Source: Sulfuricurvum kujiense DSM 16994 (GTDB lineage: Bacteria > Campylobacterota > Campylobacteria > Campylobacterales > Sulfurimonadaceae). From it: a stretch of 64,000 nucleotides of DNA. The position numbers and the translations under genes were made by a program. Position 1 is the first letter of the stretch, and every line of letters begins with the position of its first letter. The notes below the pieces were generated by a model that saw nothing but the letters and a program-made list of their open reading frames with translations, searched no databases and was not told where the DNA came from. The stretch is from NCBI RefSeq assembly GCF_000183725.1, contig NC_014762.1, positions 1,116,001 to 1,180,000 of the forward strand, written 5' to 3'. Below are positions 49,773 to 57,861 of the stretch, one piece after another.

Positions 49773-50177
49773 TTACTTTTTCTGACACTCCGGGCAGAGT
49801 CCTGAAATAACTACCGAAACCTCTTCCACTTTGTACTGACTCACATCGATCGATTTTTGCAGGAGCGATGCCGCTTCCAGCGGAACATCTTTAATTTCAT
49901 TGCATGCTGTGCACAAAACATGGGCGTGAGACTCTTTGGAAATCTCGTACTTTGTTTTGTGCCCCGGAATTTTGACTTCGCGGATAAGGGAAACGTCGAG
50001 CATCGTATGGATGTTTTTATACAGCGTCGCAAGCGAGATAGAGGAGAACCGCTTTTTAACTTCCTGATAGAGTTCATCGATACTTATGTGGCCGCTGTGG
50101 TGCATTAATTGAATAATGGCTATCCGCTGCGGTGTTGCCTTGAGATGATATTGTTTTAATAATAGGTTATGTTTCAT
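49773..50177 (-). CDS. Fur-family regulator, PerR-like
   Basis: A 134-residue Fur-family repressor with winged helix (about 10-80; A-T-P-Q-R-I-A-I-I, S-L-A-T-L-Y-K-N) and two C-x-x-C pairs (C-T-A-C near residue 95 and C-P-E-C at the end) forming a structural zinc site. The A-T-P-Q-R and L-A-T-L-Y-K-N variants fit the peroxide-responsive PerR group of Campylobacterota, but sequence alone does not settle the signal. It is a single gene, convergent with aroG. Confidence 0.82.
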   Translation of the reverse strand: MKHNLLLKQYHLKATPQRIAIIQLMHHSGHISIDELYQEVKKRFSSISLATLYKNIHTMLDVSLIREVKIPGHKTKYEISKESHAHVLCTACNEIKDVPLEAASLLQKSIDVSQYKVEEVSVVISGLCPECQKK

Positions 50178-50280
50178 AATAAGGAATTATAAACGATCGG
50201 AGGCGCTATGTTTCATAAACAATGAAAGAAAGGGTGAGTTTCGAAATAATTTTTAAGATTTCCCCCAAAAGGGAGAATCA

Positions 50281-51351
50281 TTAGAGTGAATTGATGATAC
50301 GAACCAATTCGTCGGGTTTGTTGGAATATTGCAAAGCGGTCTCTTTGTTGATCAGTTTTTTGCGCAGGAAGTCGACGATTTCCTGTGTCTGGGTCGTCAT
50401 ATTGGTCTCTTGCTGATTGAGCTGCATTTGCGAATAGAGCTGATGGACTTTGTCTTCGCGGATCAGATTGGCAATCGCCGGATTGGTGATCATAATCTCC
50501 TGCGCAGCGACACGTCCGCCGCCGATTTTCGGCAAAAGGGCTTGGGATATGACGGCGATCAGGGAGGTAGACAATTGAGCCCGTACCTGCGGCTGTTCAT
50601 CACCCGAGAAAACGTCGATGATACGGTTGATGGTTTGCGGTGCCGAGTTGGTGTGGAGTGTTCCGAAGACCAAGTGTCCCGTTTCTGCCGCCGTCAACGC
50701 CGCTGAAATCGTTTCGCGATCCCGCATCTCCCCGATCAGGATAACGTCCGGGTCTTCACGCAGAGCGTATTTCAGTGCGTTCGAGAAGCTTTTGGTATCG
50801 GTTCCGACATTACGATGGGAGAAGAGCGATTTTTTGTTGTTATGGACAAACTCGACCGGATCTTCGACCGTGATGATATGGCGGGCTTCGTTCATGTTGA
50901 TTTCGTTCAGCATCGCCGCAAGGGTGGTCGATTTACCACTTCCCGTCGGTCCGGTGACAAGGATTAGCCCTTTTTCGCGTTTAATCAGCTCTTTAAATAC
51001 TTTTTTGGCGTTCAAATCATCCAAAGAGGGGATAATGACGGGGATGATACGAAACGCACAGGCGACTTCGTCCATGGTTTTGTAGTAGTTGGCACGGAAA
51101 CGGCCGACATCGGGAATGACAATCGAAAAGTCAAGTTCATTATTCTCTTCAAACGCTTTTTTTTGCTTCTCGGTGAGGAGAGAATATCCCATCTCTTCGA
51201 TATCCTGCCCGGTTAGTACGGGGAGGTTCAGGGCGACAAGGCGTCCGTCGATGCGAATCTGCGGTTCTGAACGGCTGACAAGATGTAAATCGGATGCCTT
51301 GTACGCCACAACGCTTTTAAGAAGCTTGTAAATATCCAACGTGGTATTCAT
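50281..51351 (-). CDS. pilT: PilT-like retraction/secretion ATPase
   Basis: A 356-residue type IV pilus retraction ATPase. Walker A is G-P-T-G-S-G-K-S-T-T (about 136-145), an Asp box and Walker B follow (L-R-E-D-P-D-V-I-L-I-G-E-M-R-D), and the His box T-G-H-L-V-F-G-T-L-H-T is near residue 226. The N-terminal PAS-like domain has the D-L-H-L pattern, and an A-Q-L-S-T-S-L segment with A-Q-E-I-M follows. Other pilus genes are not in the window, so it may serve twitching or DNA uptake with genes elsewhere. It overlaps the ArsC-like gene by 4 bases. Confidence 0.92.
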   Translation of the reverse strand: MNTTLDIYKLLKSVVAYKASDLHLVSRSEPQIRIDGRLVALNLPVLTGQDIEEMGYSLLTEKQKKAFEENNELDFSIVIPDVGRFRANYYKTMDEVACAFRIIPVIIPSLDDLNAKKVFKELIKREKGLILVTGPTGSGKSTTLAAMLNEINMNEARHIITVEDPVEFVHNNKKSLFSHRNVGTDTKSFSNALKYALREDPDVILIGEMRDRETISAALTAAETGHLVFGTLHTNSAPQTINRIIDVFSGDEQPQVRAQLSTSLIAVISQALLPKIGGGRVAAQEIMITNPAIANLIREDKVHQLYSQMQLNQQETNMTTQTQEIVDFLRKKLINKETALQYSNKPDELVRIINSL

Positions 51352-51692
51352 GATCGAAATATCCCTTCATAGTAAGATTCATCGTATCCGACGACAAGCG
51401 CATCTTTGTATTCGATAACCGGGCGTTTTATCAGAAGATTATGGTTCCCCATCCACTCAATTTTGCCGTTGTCGTCTAATTCGTGGTTTTTCATCCCTAA
51501 CGTTCGGTAGGTCGTCCCTTTGGTATTTAAAAGGGTTGAAAGGGGAACTTTTGCGGTCCAGTCTAGAATTTTTTTATCTGAAACGGGAGCAGTTTTAAAA
51601 TCGTGAAATGTATAGGCGATACCGCGGGCGTCCAGAAACCGGAGCGCTTTTTGGACACTGCCGCAACTTTTGATTCCGTAGACGTCTACCAT
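51348..51692 (-). CDS. ArsC/Spx family protein
   Basis: A 114-residue thioredoxin-fold protein of the ArsC/YffB group. It has one N-terminal cysteine in I-K-S-C-G-S-V-Q-K-A (about residue 10), the Y-T-F-H-D-F-K segment and the late R-P-V-I-E-Y motif (about 90-95), whose Arg and Pro are family hallmarks. The motif around Cys is that of YffB-like proteins of unknown substrate rather than true arsenate reductase. It is coupled to pilT and lies 3 bases after gatC. Confidence 0.82.
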   Translation of the reverse strand: MVDVYGIKSCGSVQKALRFLDARGIAYTFHDFKTAPVSDKKILDWTAKVPLSTLLNTKGTTYRTLGMKNHELDDNGKIEWMGNHNLLIKRPVIEYKDALVVGYDESYYEGIFRS

Positions 51693-51695
51693 CGG

Positions 51696-51986
51696 TTACT
51701 CGATGATTTTAGGGACGATGAAAAAATGTTCTTGCGAATGGGGAGCATGGGCAAGTATATCGTCGTTTACGGCGCGGTCGACTGTGCCGACGTCTTCTCT
51801 CAGCCGAGTGGATACTTCGGACATGGCGAATGTTGCGTCCACCCCCTCCGTCGAGAGCTCTGAGAGGTTGTCGACAAACGAGACGATTTCACTAAGTTGT
51901 GCTATCATCTCTTCACGATGTTCTTGGGGAATCTGGAGATAAGATAATTTTTCTAGCCGTTGCAAGAGAGTTTCATCAATTTTCAT
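51696..51986 (-). CDS. gatC: Aspartyl/glutamyl-tRNA amidotransferase subunit C
   Basis: A 96-residue GatC that stabilises GatA and GatB in converting Glu-tRNA-Gln and Asp-tRNA-Asn. Typical features are the opening L-L-Q-R-L-E-K-L-S-Y-L, the helix with L-S-E-I-V-S-F-V-D-N-L (about 31-41), L-R-E-D near 63 and the terminal F-F-I-V-P-K-I-I-E. gatA and gatB are elsewhere. It starts a leftward operon with the ArsC-like gene and pilT, divergent from the yfgM-like gene. Confidence 0.93.
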   Translation of the reverse strand: MKIDETLLQRLEKLSYLQIPQEHREEMIAQLSEIVSFVDNLSELSTEGVDATFAMSEVSTRLREDVGTVDRAVNDDILAHAPHSQEHFFIVPKIIE

Positions 51987-52109
51987 AGTTAACCTAAGTC
52001 ATAATAAATTTATAGAAATAATTGTACCCAAAAAAGAGGTTTACAAAACTTTAACATAGGGTGAGATATTATTGCTCTAATATAATGATTGTAAATGACA
52101 GGAGCCGTT

Positions 52110-52706
52110 TTGAGTCTAAAAGAGAATATGGAAGCCCTAAAAGAAGAGCTGAGTTCCGAAGAGAAGTTTTTTGAAAGTGCCATTCGAACAGAACGTTTCG
52201 TCAAACGGTATCAAAAGCCGTTAATGGCTGCGGTGGCGGCTTCATTATTGGCTGTGGGCGGGGCGATCGGATATCAATCGTATACGACTGCAAAAATCGA
52301 GAGTTCCAATGCCGCTTTAAATCTCCTTTTGGCGAATCCGGCAGATACCAAAGCCGAACAGACATTGAAAAATGACAATCCTAAACTGTATGATCTGTGG
52401 AAACTTTCCCGGGGGATCGCCCAAAATGACGTAACGATACTTGAAGGGCTCAAAAACTCTCAAGCGTTCGGTGTCGCCGATATCGCATCGTATGAATCTG
52501 CCGCTATCAAAGGGGACACGAAAGCGTTGGAGAACTATACCAAGCAGCAAGGTGCCCTTTATAAAGATTTGGCATTATTGGAAACTGCCGTAGGGGAAAT
52601 CAATAAAGGCAATACGAAAGCGGCGAACGAAAAAATCGCCCTTATCGGTGAAAATTCTCCTCTTTACCAAGTCGCGCAATCTCTTTCCCATTATGGAGTA
52701 AAATAA
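52110..52706 (+). CDS. YfgM-like membrane-anchored TPR protein
   Basis: A 198-residue protein with one membrane segment (about 38-57) and a periplasmic helical-repeat domain. TTG at 52110 is the likely start: an AGGAG at 52100-52104 lies before it and after the in-frame ATG at 52095, so that ATG cannot use it. TATAAT at 52081-52086 is a good -10 box. The layout resembles YfgM, an accessory of the Sec translocon, and the next gene is a BamB-like lipoprotein, the same order as yfgM-bamB in E. coli. Sequence similarity to YfgM itself is weak, so the family call rests on layout and order. Confidence 0.65.
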   Translation: MSLKENMEALKEELSSEEKFFESAIRTERFVKRYQKPLMAAVAASLLAVGGAIGYQSYTTAKIESSNAALNLLLANPADTKAEQTLKNDNPKLYDLWKLSRGIAQNDVTILEGLKNSQAFGVADIASYESAAIKGDTKALENYTKQQGALYKDLALLETAVGEINKGNTKAANEKIALIGENSPLYQVAQSLSHYGVK

Positions 52707-53704
52707 TGAAATTATCGACTTTAGCTCTATCGCTGGGGGCCATCCTTCTCTTAAGCGGATGTTCCCATAAAGAGGTGTATAAACCCGAGAATGTCAAAGG
52801 CGAATGGCGCACTGCCGGCCATTTGAGCTCTTCTATTTCCCAAACGGCCGACTCGGCGGCGTTGCTGGATAACGGCCGTTTGTTGACGGCAAAAGGGGAG
52901 AAAAACATTAAAATCCCTGAAGAGTATCGTCTCATCAACGCTACCGATACGTGGATCATTGCGGAGAGCCCGGAAAACAATCTCGTCCTTTTTCCGGCTG
53001 ACGGAAGCGATGCTAAAGTAACGTTTGAACTTAAACGCCAGATCGCGGCCGCAAATATCCAAGACGATACCGTCGCTATTTTATTTACCAACAACGAAAT
53101 GGCGCTGTATTCGCTGGAAAGTAAAAAACTCCTTTTCAAAGAGAGTGCGAATGCACCTATCGCGGTAGATTCTCGTATTGCCAACCCTTATTTTCTAAAA
53201 GAGCTGGTACTCTTTTTGACGCTTGACGGTAAAATCGTTATCGTCAACTCCGCAACCAAACAGGTTTTGCGATCGGTGGTTGTGAGTTCGGAAGAATATT
53301 TCAACAATGTCACCTATATGAATGTCATAGACAACAATCTTGTGGTGTCTACGAATAACGCTGTTCTGGCGCTTTCCCAAAAAGAGGCGCGTGAGAAGTA
53401 TGAAATCCGCAACATCGCGTATGCATCGGACGGTATCTGGCTGACTACCAAACAAGGGGAGATCATCGCCCTGACGCCGACATTGCAGTTTAAAGCGAAG
53501 AAAAAATTCCCGTTTGCTCACTTCGTCGGGCTCAGTGTCCAAAATGACCGCGTTTATGCCCTTGAACAAGAAGGGTACATGATCGCTATCACTAAAAACC
53601 TATTGGCGTACGATGTTTATGACGTTGATATGGACAACGACAACAAAATTTTCCTCGGAGACGGACGTTTTTATTTTGACGACCGCTATATCGATATCAA
53701 ATAA
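52706..53704 (+). CDS. BamB-like outer-membrane lipoprotein
   Basis: A 332-residue lipoprotein: signal peptide with lipobox L-L-S-G-C (Cys at about 19), then a repeat-rich beta domain in which strands ending in D-N-x-L/V-V or D-x-x-V-A-I-L recur about every 40 residues, as in a beta propeller. It follows the YfgM-like gene with a one-base overlap, as bamB follows yfgM in E. coli. It could be a divergent outer-membrane-protein assembly factor. It is followed, again with one-base overlap, by a Xer recombinase gene. Confidence 0.6.
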   Translation: MKLSTLALSLGAILLLSGCSHKEVYKPENVKGEWRTAGHLSSSISQTADSAALLDNGRLLTAKGEKNIKIPEEYRLINATDTWIIAESPENNLVLFPADGSDAKVTFELKRQIAAANIQDDTVAILFTNNEMALYSLESKKLLFKESANAPIAVDSRIANPYFLKELVLFLTLDGKIVIVNSATKQVLRSVVVSSEEYFNNVTYMNVIDNNLVVSTNNAVLALSQKEAREKYEIRNIAYASDGIWLTTKQGEIIALTPTLQFKAKKKFPFAHFVGLSVQNDRVYALEQEGYMIAITKNLLAYDVYDVDMDNDNKIFLGDGRFYFDDRYIDIK

Positions 53705-54525
53705 TGTCGAAAGAGCTTGAGGCTTTTATCGAATACATAACCGTTATCAAAGCGCTTAGTCCTCGAACAATCGAGGCCTACAGCCGCGACTTGGGAGAGA
53801 TTGAGCAGAACGCTCAAAAAGCCCTTGTCGATATCGATTCAAACACCGTTTTTCAAATCCTCGGAACCCTCTCCAATAAACGAACCCTGAACCGAAAACT
53901 CTCCGCATTTAACTCCTTTTTGGATTTTTGCCACCGTAACCGTTTTGATTCCCTGTCCACGAAATTTTCCCTCTCCAAAGTACCGAAAAATCTCCCTAAA
54001 TATGTAACCTATGAGACCATTCAAGCGGGTCTGGGGATGATTGACCGCAGCGATTGGATCGGACTGCGCGATTACGCCCTAATCCTCTTTTTGTACGCGA
54101 CGGGATCGCGTATCAGCGAGGCTCTGATCGCCGAGGAGGGGGATATCGAGATAGAATGGCTCCGTATACGCCACGGTAAAGGGGAGAAAGAGCGCTACGT
54201 TCCGATAGCTCATGAGGCGTTAAAAGCGCTTCGTGCCTATCAGGAGGCTTCCCCCTACAATAAGCCGTATCTGTGGCTCAACTACCGCGGAGAGCCTCTG
54301 AGCCGCATTTCGGCGTTTAAAATCACCCAAAAATATCTGGGTGTCTCTCCCCACGCGCTTCGCCACTCCTACGCGACGGCACTTATCCTCGGCGGAGCCG
54401 ATCTGCGCGTCGTACAGGAACTGCTCGGGCATGCGTCACTGCTTACCACGCAGATATACACCCATGTTCAAAAGCAAAATCTTCAAGAGACGGTACTTCG
54501 CCATCATCCGATGGCACACTCTTGA
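53704..54525 (+). CDS. Xer-type tyrosine recombinase
   Basis: A 273-residue site-specific recombinase. An N-terminal SAM-like core-binding domain (about 1-85) precedes the catalytic domain with Arg in A-T-G-S-R-I-S-E (about 135-142), the beta-hairpin Lys in G-K-G-E-K-E-R, H-A-L-R-H-S-Y-A-T (about 217-225), L-G-H-A-S-L (about 242-247) and the nucleophile Tyr in T-Q-I-Y-T-H. It is XerC/XerD-sized rather than the longer XerH of Helicobacter and Campylobacter. It probably resolves chromosome dimers at dif, but no dif site was looked for successfully here. It shows no sign of being mobile. Confidence 0.88.
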   Translation: MSKELEAFIEYITVIKALSPRTIEAYSRDLGEIEQNAQKALVDIDSNTVFQILGTLSNKRTLNRKLSAFNSFLDFCHRNRFDSLSTKFSLSKVPKNLPKYVTYETIQAGLGMIDRSDWIGLRDYALILFLYATGSRISEALIAEEGDIEIEWLRIRHGKGEKERYVPIAHEALKALRAYQEASPYNKPYLWLNYRGEPLSRISAFKITQKYLGVSPHALRHSYATALILGGADLRVVQELLGHASLLTTQIYTHVQKQNLQETVLRHHPMAHS

Positions 54526-54589
54526 TATTTATCAAGAATTAATTTTCTCTATAAGGTTATCATCCGTTATTCAATAAAAGGATGTTCCT

Positions 54590-54931
54590 ATGACTTACGC
54601 TTCATTTACCGCAGATGTCGTCTACGGCGATACACAGCCCGTTATTACGCCGCTCATTACCAACGAGTTTACCAAAGAGATTCGGATCGTATTTCGCATC
54701 GGTCAATCGATGAAAGCGCATAAAACATCGTTTCCGATCACGGTGATGATCGTGCAGGGACGTATCGATTTCGGAGTAGGGGAAGAGCGCTACGAATTGG
54801 TCGCTGGCGATGTCGTCGCATTAGAGGGTAATGTGATACATGATCTCAATGCCCTCGAAGATTCGATTGTCCGCCTTAGTCTGCATAAAGGTGACAGTGT
54901 TGCACGGGTAAACGGGGTACTTAAGCTATAA
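54590..54931 (+). CDS. Small cupin-domain protein
   Basis: A 113-residue single-domain cupin. The first motif corresponds to M-K-A-H-K-T-S-F-P-I-T-V-M-I-V-Q-G (about 42-58) and the second to L-V-A-G-D-V-V-A-L-E-G-N-V-I-H-D-L (about 72-88), keeping His residues that could bind metal. Function is unknown; small cupins are often metal-binding enzymes or sensors. AAAGGATG precedes the start. It lies 7 bases upstream of coaX and may share its transcript. Confidence 0.78.
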   Translation: MTYASFTADVVYGDTQPVITPLITNEFTKEIRIVFRIGQSMKAHKTSFPITVMIVQGRIDFGVGEERYELVAGDVVALEGNVIHDLNALEDSIVRLSLHKGDSVARVNGVLKL

Positions 54932-54938
54932 TACCCGC

Positions 54939-55556
54939 ATGATATTATGTGACGTCGGAAATACATCGGTTGATCTGTTTTATGCGGGTAAGCGGACCAA
55001 GCTCAGTGTGGACGATTTTGATCCTGCAACACTCTATGACACTGTCTATTTTGTCAGTGTAAACAGTGCGTTTAACGAACGGGTACAAAACTATACAAAT
55101 TGGCATAATTTACGAGAGTTAATCGACTGGGATAAATACTATCCTACGATGGGCATTGACCGTATTATGGTGTGCGAAGCGGTGGAAGAGGGTGTTATCG
55201 TCGATGCGGGGAGTGCCATCACAGTCGATGTGATGCGCGGCGGCGTGTATCAGGGGGGATTTATTTCTTTAGGGCTTCGTGCGGCACAATCGGCGTACGC
55301 GAATCTCTCCGGCGCACTGGACGTGTCATTTAACTTTGAGGTAGATTTGGCTAAAATGGCGAAAAATACTCCCGATGCCCTTACGGTCGGTTTTTTGGCT
55401 CCTTTGATAGAGAAGATCGAGAGTCTGGGAAAACCCCTTTATTTGACCGGAGGGGACGGCTTGCTGTTGTCCCGTTATTTATCCGGGGCAGTAGTGGATG
55501 AAGATTTGATCTTCCGCGGGATGGAAAAGTTACTTCAAAAAGGTTCTAAATGCTAA
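54939..55556 (+). CDS. coaX: Type III pantothenate kinase
   Basis: Phosphorylates pantothenate, the first step of coenzyme A synthesis; 205 residues. Features are the phosphate loop D-V-G-N-T-S-V-D (about 5-12), the catalytic Asp region G-I-D-R (about 72-75), V-D-A-G-S-A-I-T-V-D (about 88-97) and G-G-F-I-S-L-G-L (about 106-113). It is shorter than the roughly 250-residue type III kinases of Thermotoga and Bacillus, as is usual for Campylobacterota. Its end overlaps hisG by 7 bases. Confidence 0.9.
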   Translation: MILCDVGNTSVDLFYAGKRTKLSVDDFDPATLYDTVYFVSVNSAFNERVQNYTNWHNLRELIDWDKYYPTMGIDRIMVCEAVEEGVIVDAGSAITVDVMRGGVYQGGFISLGLRAAQSAYANLSGALDVSFNFEVDLAKMAKNTPDALTVGFLAPLIEKIESLGKPLYLTGGDGLLLSRYLSGAVVDEDLIFRGMEKLLQKGSKC

Positions 55557-56167
55557 GTGTCGCACTCCCGAAAGGGCGAATTGCCGAAGATACGTTGGAA
55601 ATTTTCGAAACGATTTTCGGAAGCAGTTTTAAATTCGATGATCGCAAATTGATCTTGCAAACCGAAAACTTCAAATTCTTGCTGGTACGCAACCAAGACG
55701 TCGCCACCTACGTCTATCACCAAGCCGCCGATATCGGTGTCGTCGGTCTCGATACCCTCGAAGAGCAGGGGCTGGACGTCATCCGTCTGCTCGATCTGCA
55801 AAAAGGGAAATGCCGTGTCGCCATCGGGATGCGTGCGGGTGAAAAACCCGATTTCACCAAAAGCGAGATCAAAGTCGCGACCAAAATGGTGAACATCACC
55901 AAACGCTATTTCGCCGAGCGCGCCGTTGCCGCCGATATCATCAAACTCTACGGTTCCATCGAACTCGCTCCCCTTGTAGGGCTTGCCGACATGATCGTCG
56001 ATGTCGTCGAGACGGGAAGCACGATGAAGCAAAACGGTTTGGAAGTGGTCGAGACGATCATGGAATCGACGACCCATCTGATCGCCAATAAAAACAGCTT
56101 TTTCGAGAAAAAAAGCGAGATATTGGATATTTACGAAAAGATAAACGCACTTTTGTACGGCAATTAA
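55550..56167 (+). CDS. hisG: ATP phosphoribosyltransferase, short form
   Basis: The first enzyme of histidine synthesis, 205 residues. It has A-L-P-K-G-R-I (about 5-11), G-V-V-G-L-D (about 63-68) and the PRPP loop L-V-G-L-A-D-M-I-V-D-V-V-E-T-G-S-T split around residues 141-157. The C-terminal regulatory ACT-like domain of the 300-residue long form is missing, so it needs the partner HisZ, which is not in this window. Long-form HisG is found in C. jejuni. It overlaps coaX. Confidence 0.95.
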   Translation: MLSVALPKGRIAEDTLEIFETIFGSSFKFDDRKLILQTENFKFLLVRNQDVATYVYHQAADIGVVGLDTLEEQGLDVIRLLDLQKGKCRVAIGMRAGEKPDFTKSEIKVATKMVNITKRYFAERAVAADIIKLYGSIELAPLVGLADMIVDVVETGSTMKQNGLEVVETIMESTTHLIANKNSFFEKKSEILDIYEKINALLYGN

Positions 56168-56232
56168 TTAAGCAATTCACAATTGATTAACGAATACGAT
56201 TTAGAATACTGAAAACTATTAAGGATATACAA

Positions 56233-56751
56233 ATGTCAAAGATTATCTTACCGGTCGCTTTAACAGTTCTTTTTTCGACGTCAGCGGTAATGGCGGAAAG
56301 TTTTTCGACGGTTGAATATGTTACGGTCACGCGATCGACCCCTATCTATTCAACGATTCAAGAGGAAATTCCAAGCCAAAAATGTTACGATGTCCAAGAA
56401 GCGGTAAGCTCGGGCGGAAGCAGTAACAACGACGTCGTCGGTGCCGTTGTCGGAGGTGCCTTAGGAGGTGTGCTCGGACATCAGATCGGAGGGGGAAAAG
56501 GTAAAACGGCGGCAACCGTCGGCGGAGCCGTTTTGGGAACCTTGGCCGGTCAAAACGTAGGGAGCAAATACAACACTCCGGGAACGACGACCTATCAAAC
56601 CGTTCGCAAATGCGAAAATATTACTACGGTTAAAAGCCGTCAGGTATTGGGCGGTTATTCGAATGTCGCCAAATTCAAAGGCAAAACGATCACCGTCGAG
56701 AGCGATCAGCCTTTAAAACAAATTCCCGTTACCGTGACCTACAGCTATTAA
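56233..56751 (+). CDS. Glycine-zipper outer-envelope protein
   Basis: A 172-residue exported protein: signal peptide to about residue 21 (V-M-A-E), a region with one Cys, then a glycine-zipper 2TM segment (about 75-117; V-V-G-G-A-L-G-G-V-L-G-H, G-G-A-V-L-G-T-L-A-G), and a C-terminal beta part with another Cys. Such proteins resemble SlyB and UmoD and sit in or at the outer membrane. Function is not known. It is a single gene with AAGGAT before its start and a strong terminator after it. Confidence 0.82.
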   Translation: MSKIILPVALTVLFSTSAVMAESFSTVEYVTVTRSTPIYSTIQEEIPSQKCYDVQEAVSSGGSSNNDVVGAVVGGALGGVLGHQIGGGKGKTAATVGGAVLGTLAGQNVGSKYNTPGTTTYQTVRKCENITTVKSRQVLGGYSNVAKFKGKTITVESDQPLKQIPVTVTYSY

Positions 56752-56757
56752 CTCCTC

Positions 56758-56781
56758 TTTTCTCCCGTTTGTGGGAGAAAA
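56758..56781. terminator. Rho-independent terminator after the glycine-zipper gene
   Basis: TTTTCTCCC (56758-56766) pairs with GGGAGAAAA (56773-56781) across a GTTTGT loop; a short T-rich sequence follows. It separates this gene from gapA. Confidence 0.78.
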
Positions 56782-56865
56782 ATCTCCATTTTATTACCCT
56801 CTTTTTAACGATAATCTGTTAGAATTAATCATAATCTAAAATTTTCTACAAGAACAGGAGTTTCC

Positions 56866-57861
56866 ATGGCACTCAAAGTGGCGATTAACGGAACGGGCAG
56901 AATCGGAATTATCGTAGCAAAGATCATTGCAGAGCGCAGTGATATCGAGCTGGTAGCATTAAATACGACGGCGAAACCTGACATGTTGGAATATTTACTT
57001 AAATTTGACAGCGTCCATCGCGGAATCGACGCAAAAGTGATCGACGAGAATACAATTTCGATCGGCGGGAAAAATGTCCGTATGTTTCGTGAACGGGACA
57101 TCGATAAAGTCGACTTCGGAAGCTGCGGCGCTGAAGTGGTTATCGAATGTACGGGCGTCTTTTTGGATCAGGAGAGCTGTCAAAAGCATTTAAAAAACGG
57201 AATTAAAAAGGTCATTATGTCGGCTCCGGCAAAAGATGACAGTCCGACATACGTTTTCGGTGTAAACTCGGATCAATATAAAGGCGAAGCGATTATCTCA
57301 AACGCCAGCTGTACGACCAACTGCCTCGGGCCGATCTGTAAAGTTCTTGACGATGCGTTCGGTATCGAAAACGGTTTGATGACAACGATCCACTCATATA
57401 CCAATGACCAAAATATTTTGGACGTTAAACACTCAAAAGATCCTCGTCGTGCGCGTGCGGCGGCTCTTAACATGATCCCGACTTCTACGGGTGCGGCAAA
57501 GGCGATCGGCAAAGTCATGCCTCATTTGCTCGGCAAGCTTAACGGCTATGCGATGCGCGTACCGACGCCGGATGTTTCCGTCGTCGATTTGACCGTCAAT
57601 TTGAAAAAAGAGGTCACTAAAGAAGATATCCATGCTGTTTTCAACGCTGCGGCAGCCGGTGATTTCAAAGGGTTGATTGAAGTCGATAACGACAAACGCG
57701 TATCGTGCGATTTCATCGGATCGACCTACAGTTCGACGTATGTTCCGGACATGACGAGTGTCGTTGACGGACATACGGTCAAAGTTTTAGCATGGTATGA
57801 CAACGAGTGGGGATACAGCAGCCGTTTGGTTGATATGACGGTTCTTATCGGTACACGATAA
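56866..57861 (+). CDS. gapA: Glyceraldehyde-3-phosphate dehydrogenase
   Basis: NAD(P)-dependent glycolytic/gluconeogenic enzyme, 331 residues. N-terminal N-G-T-G-R-I-G-I (about 8-15) binds the cofactor, and the catalytic cysteine is in S-N-A-S-C-T-T-N-C (near residue 153). The later W-Y-D-N-E-W-G-Y is the C-terminal signature. ACAGGAG precedes the ATG. pgi starts on its last base, so the two glycolytic genes are translated together. Confidence 0.96.
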   Translation: MALKVAINGTGRIGIIVAKIIAERSDIELVALNTTAKPDMLEYLLKFDSVHRGIDAKVIDENTISIGGKNVRMFRERDIDKVDFGSCGAEVVIECTGVFLDQESCQKHLKNGIKKVIMSAPAKDDSPTYVFGVNSDQYKGEAIISNASCTTNCLGPICKVLDDAFGIENGLMTTIHSYTNDQNILDVKHSKDPRRARAAALNMIPTSTGAAKAIGKVMPHLLGKLNGYAMRVPTPDVSVVDLTVNLKKEVTKEDIHAVFNAAAAGDFKGLIEVDNDKRVSCDFIGSTYSSTYVPDMTSVVDGHTVKVLAWYDNEWGYSSRLVDMTVLIGTR

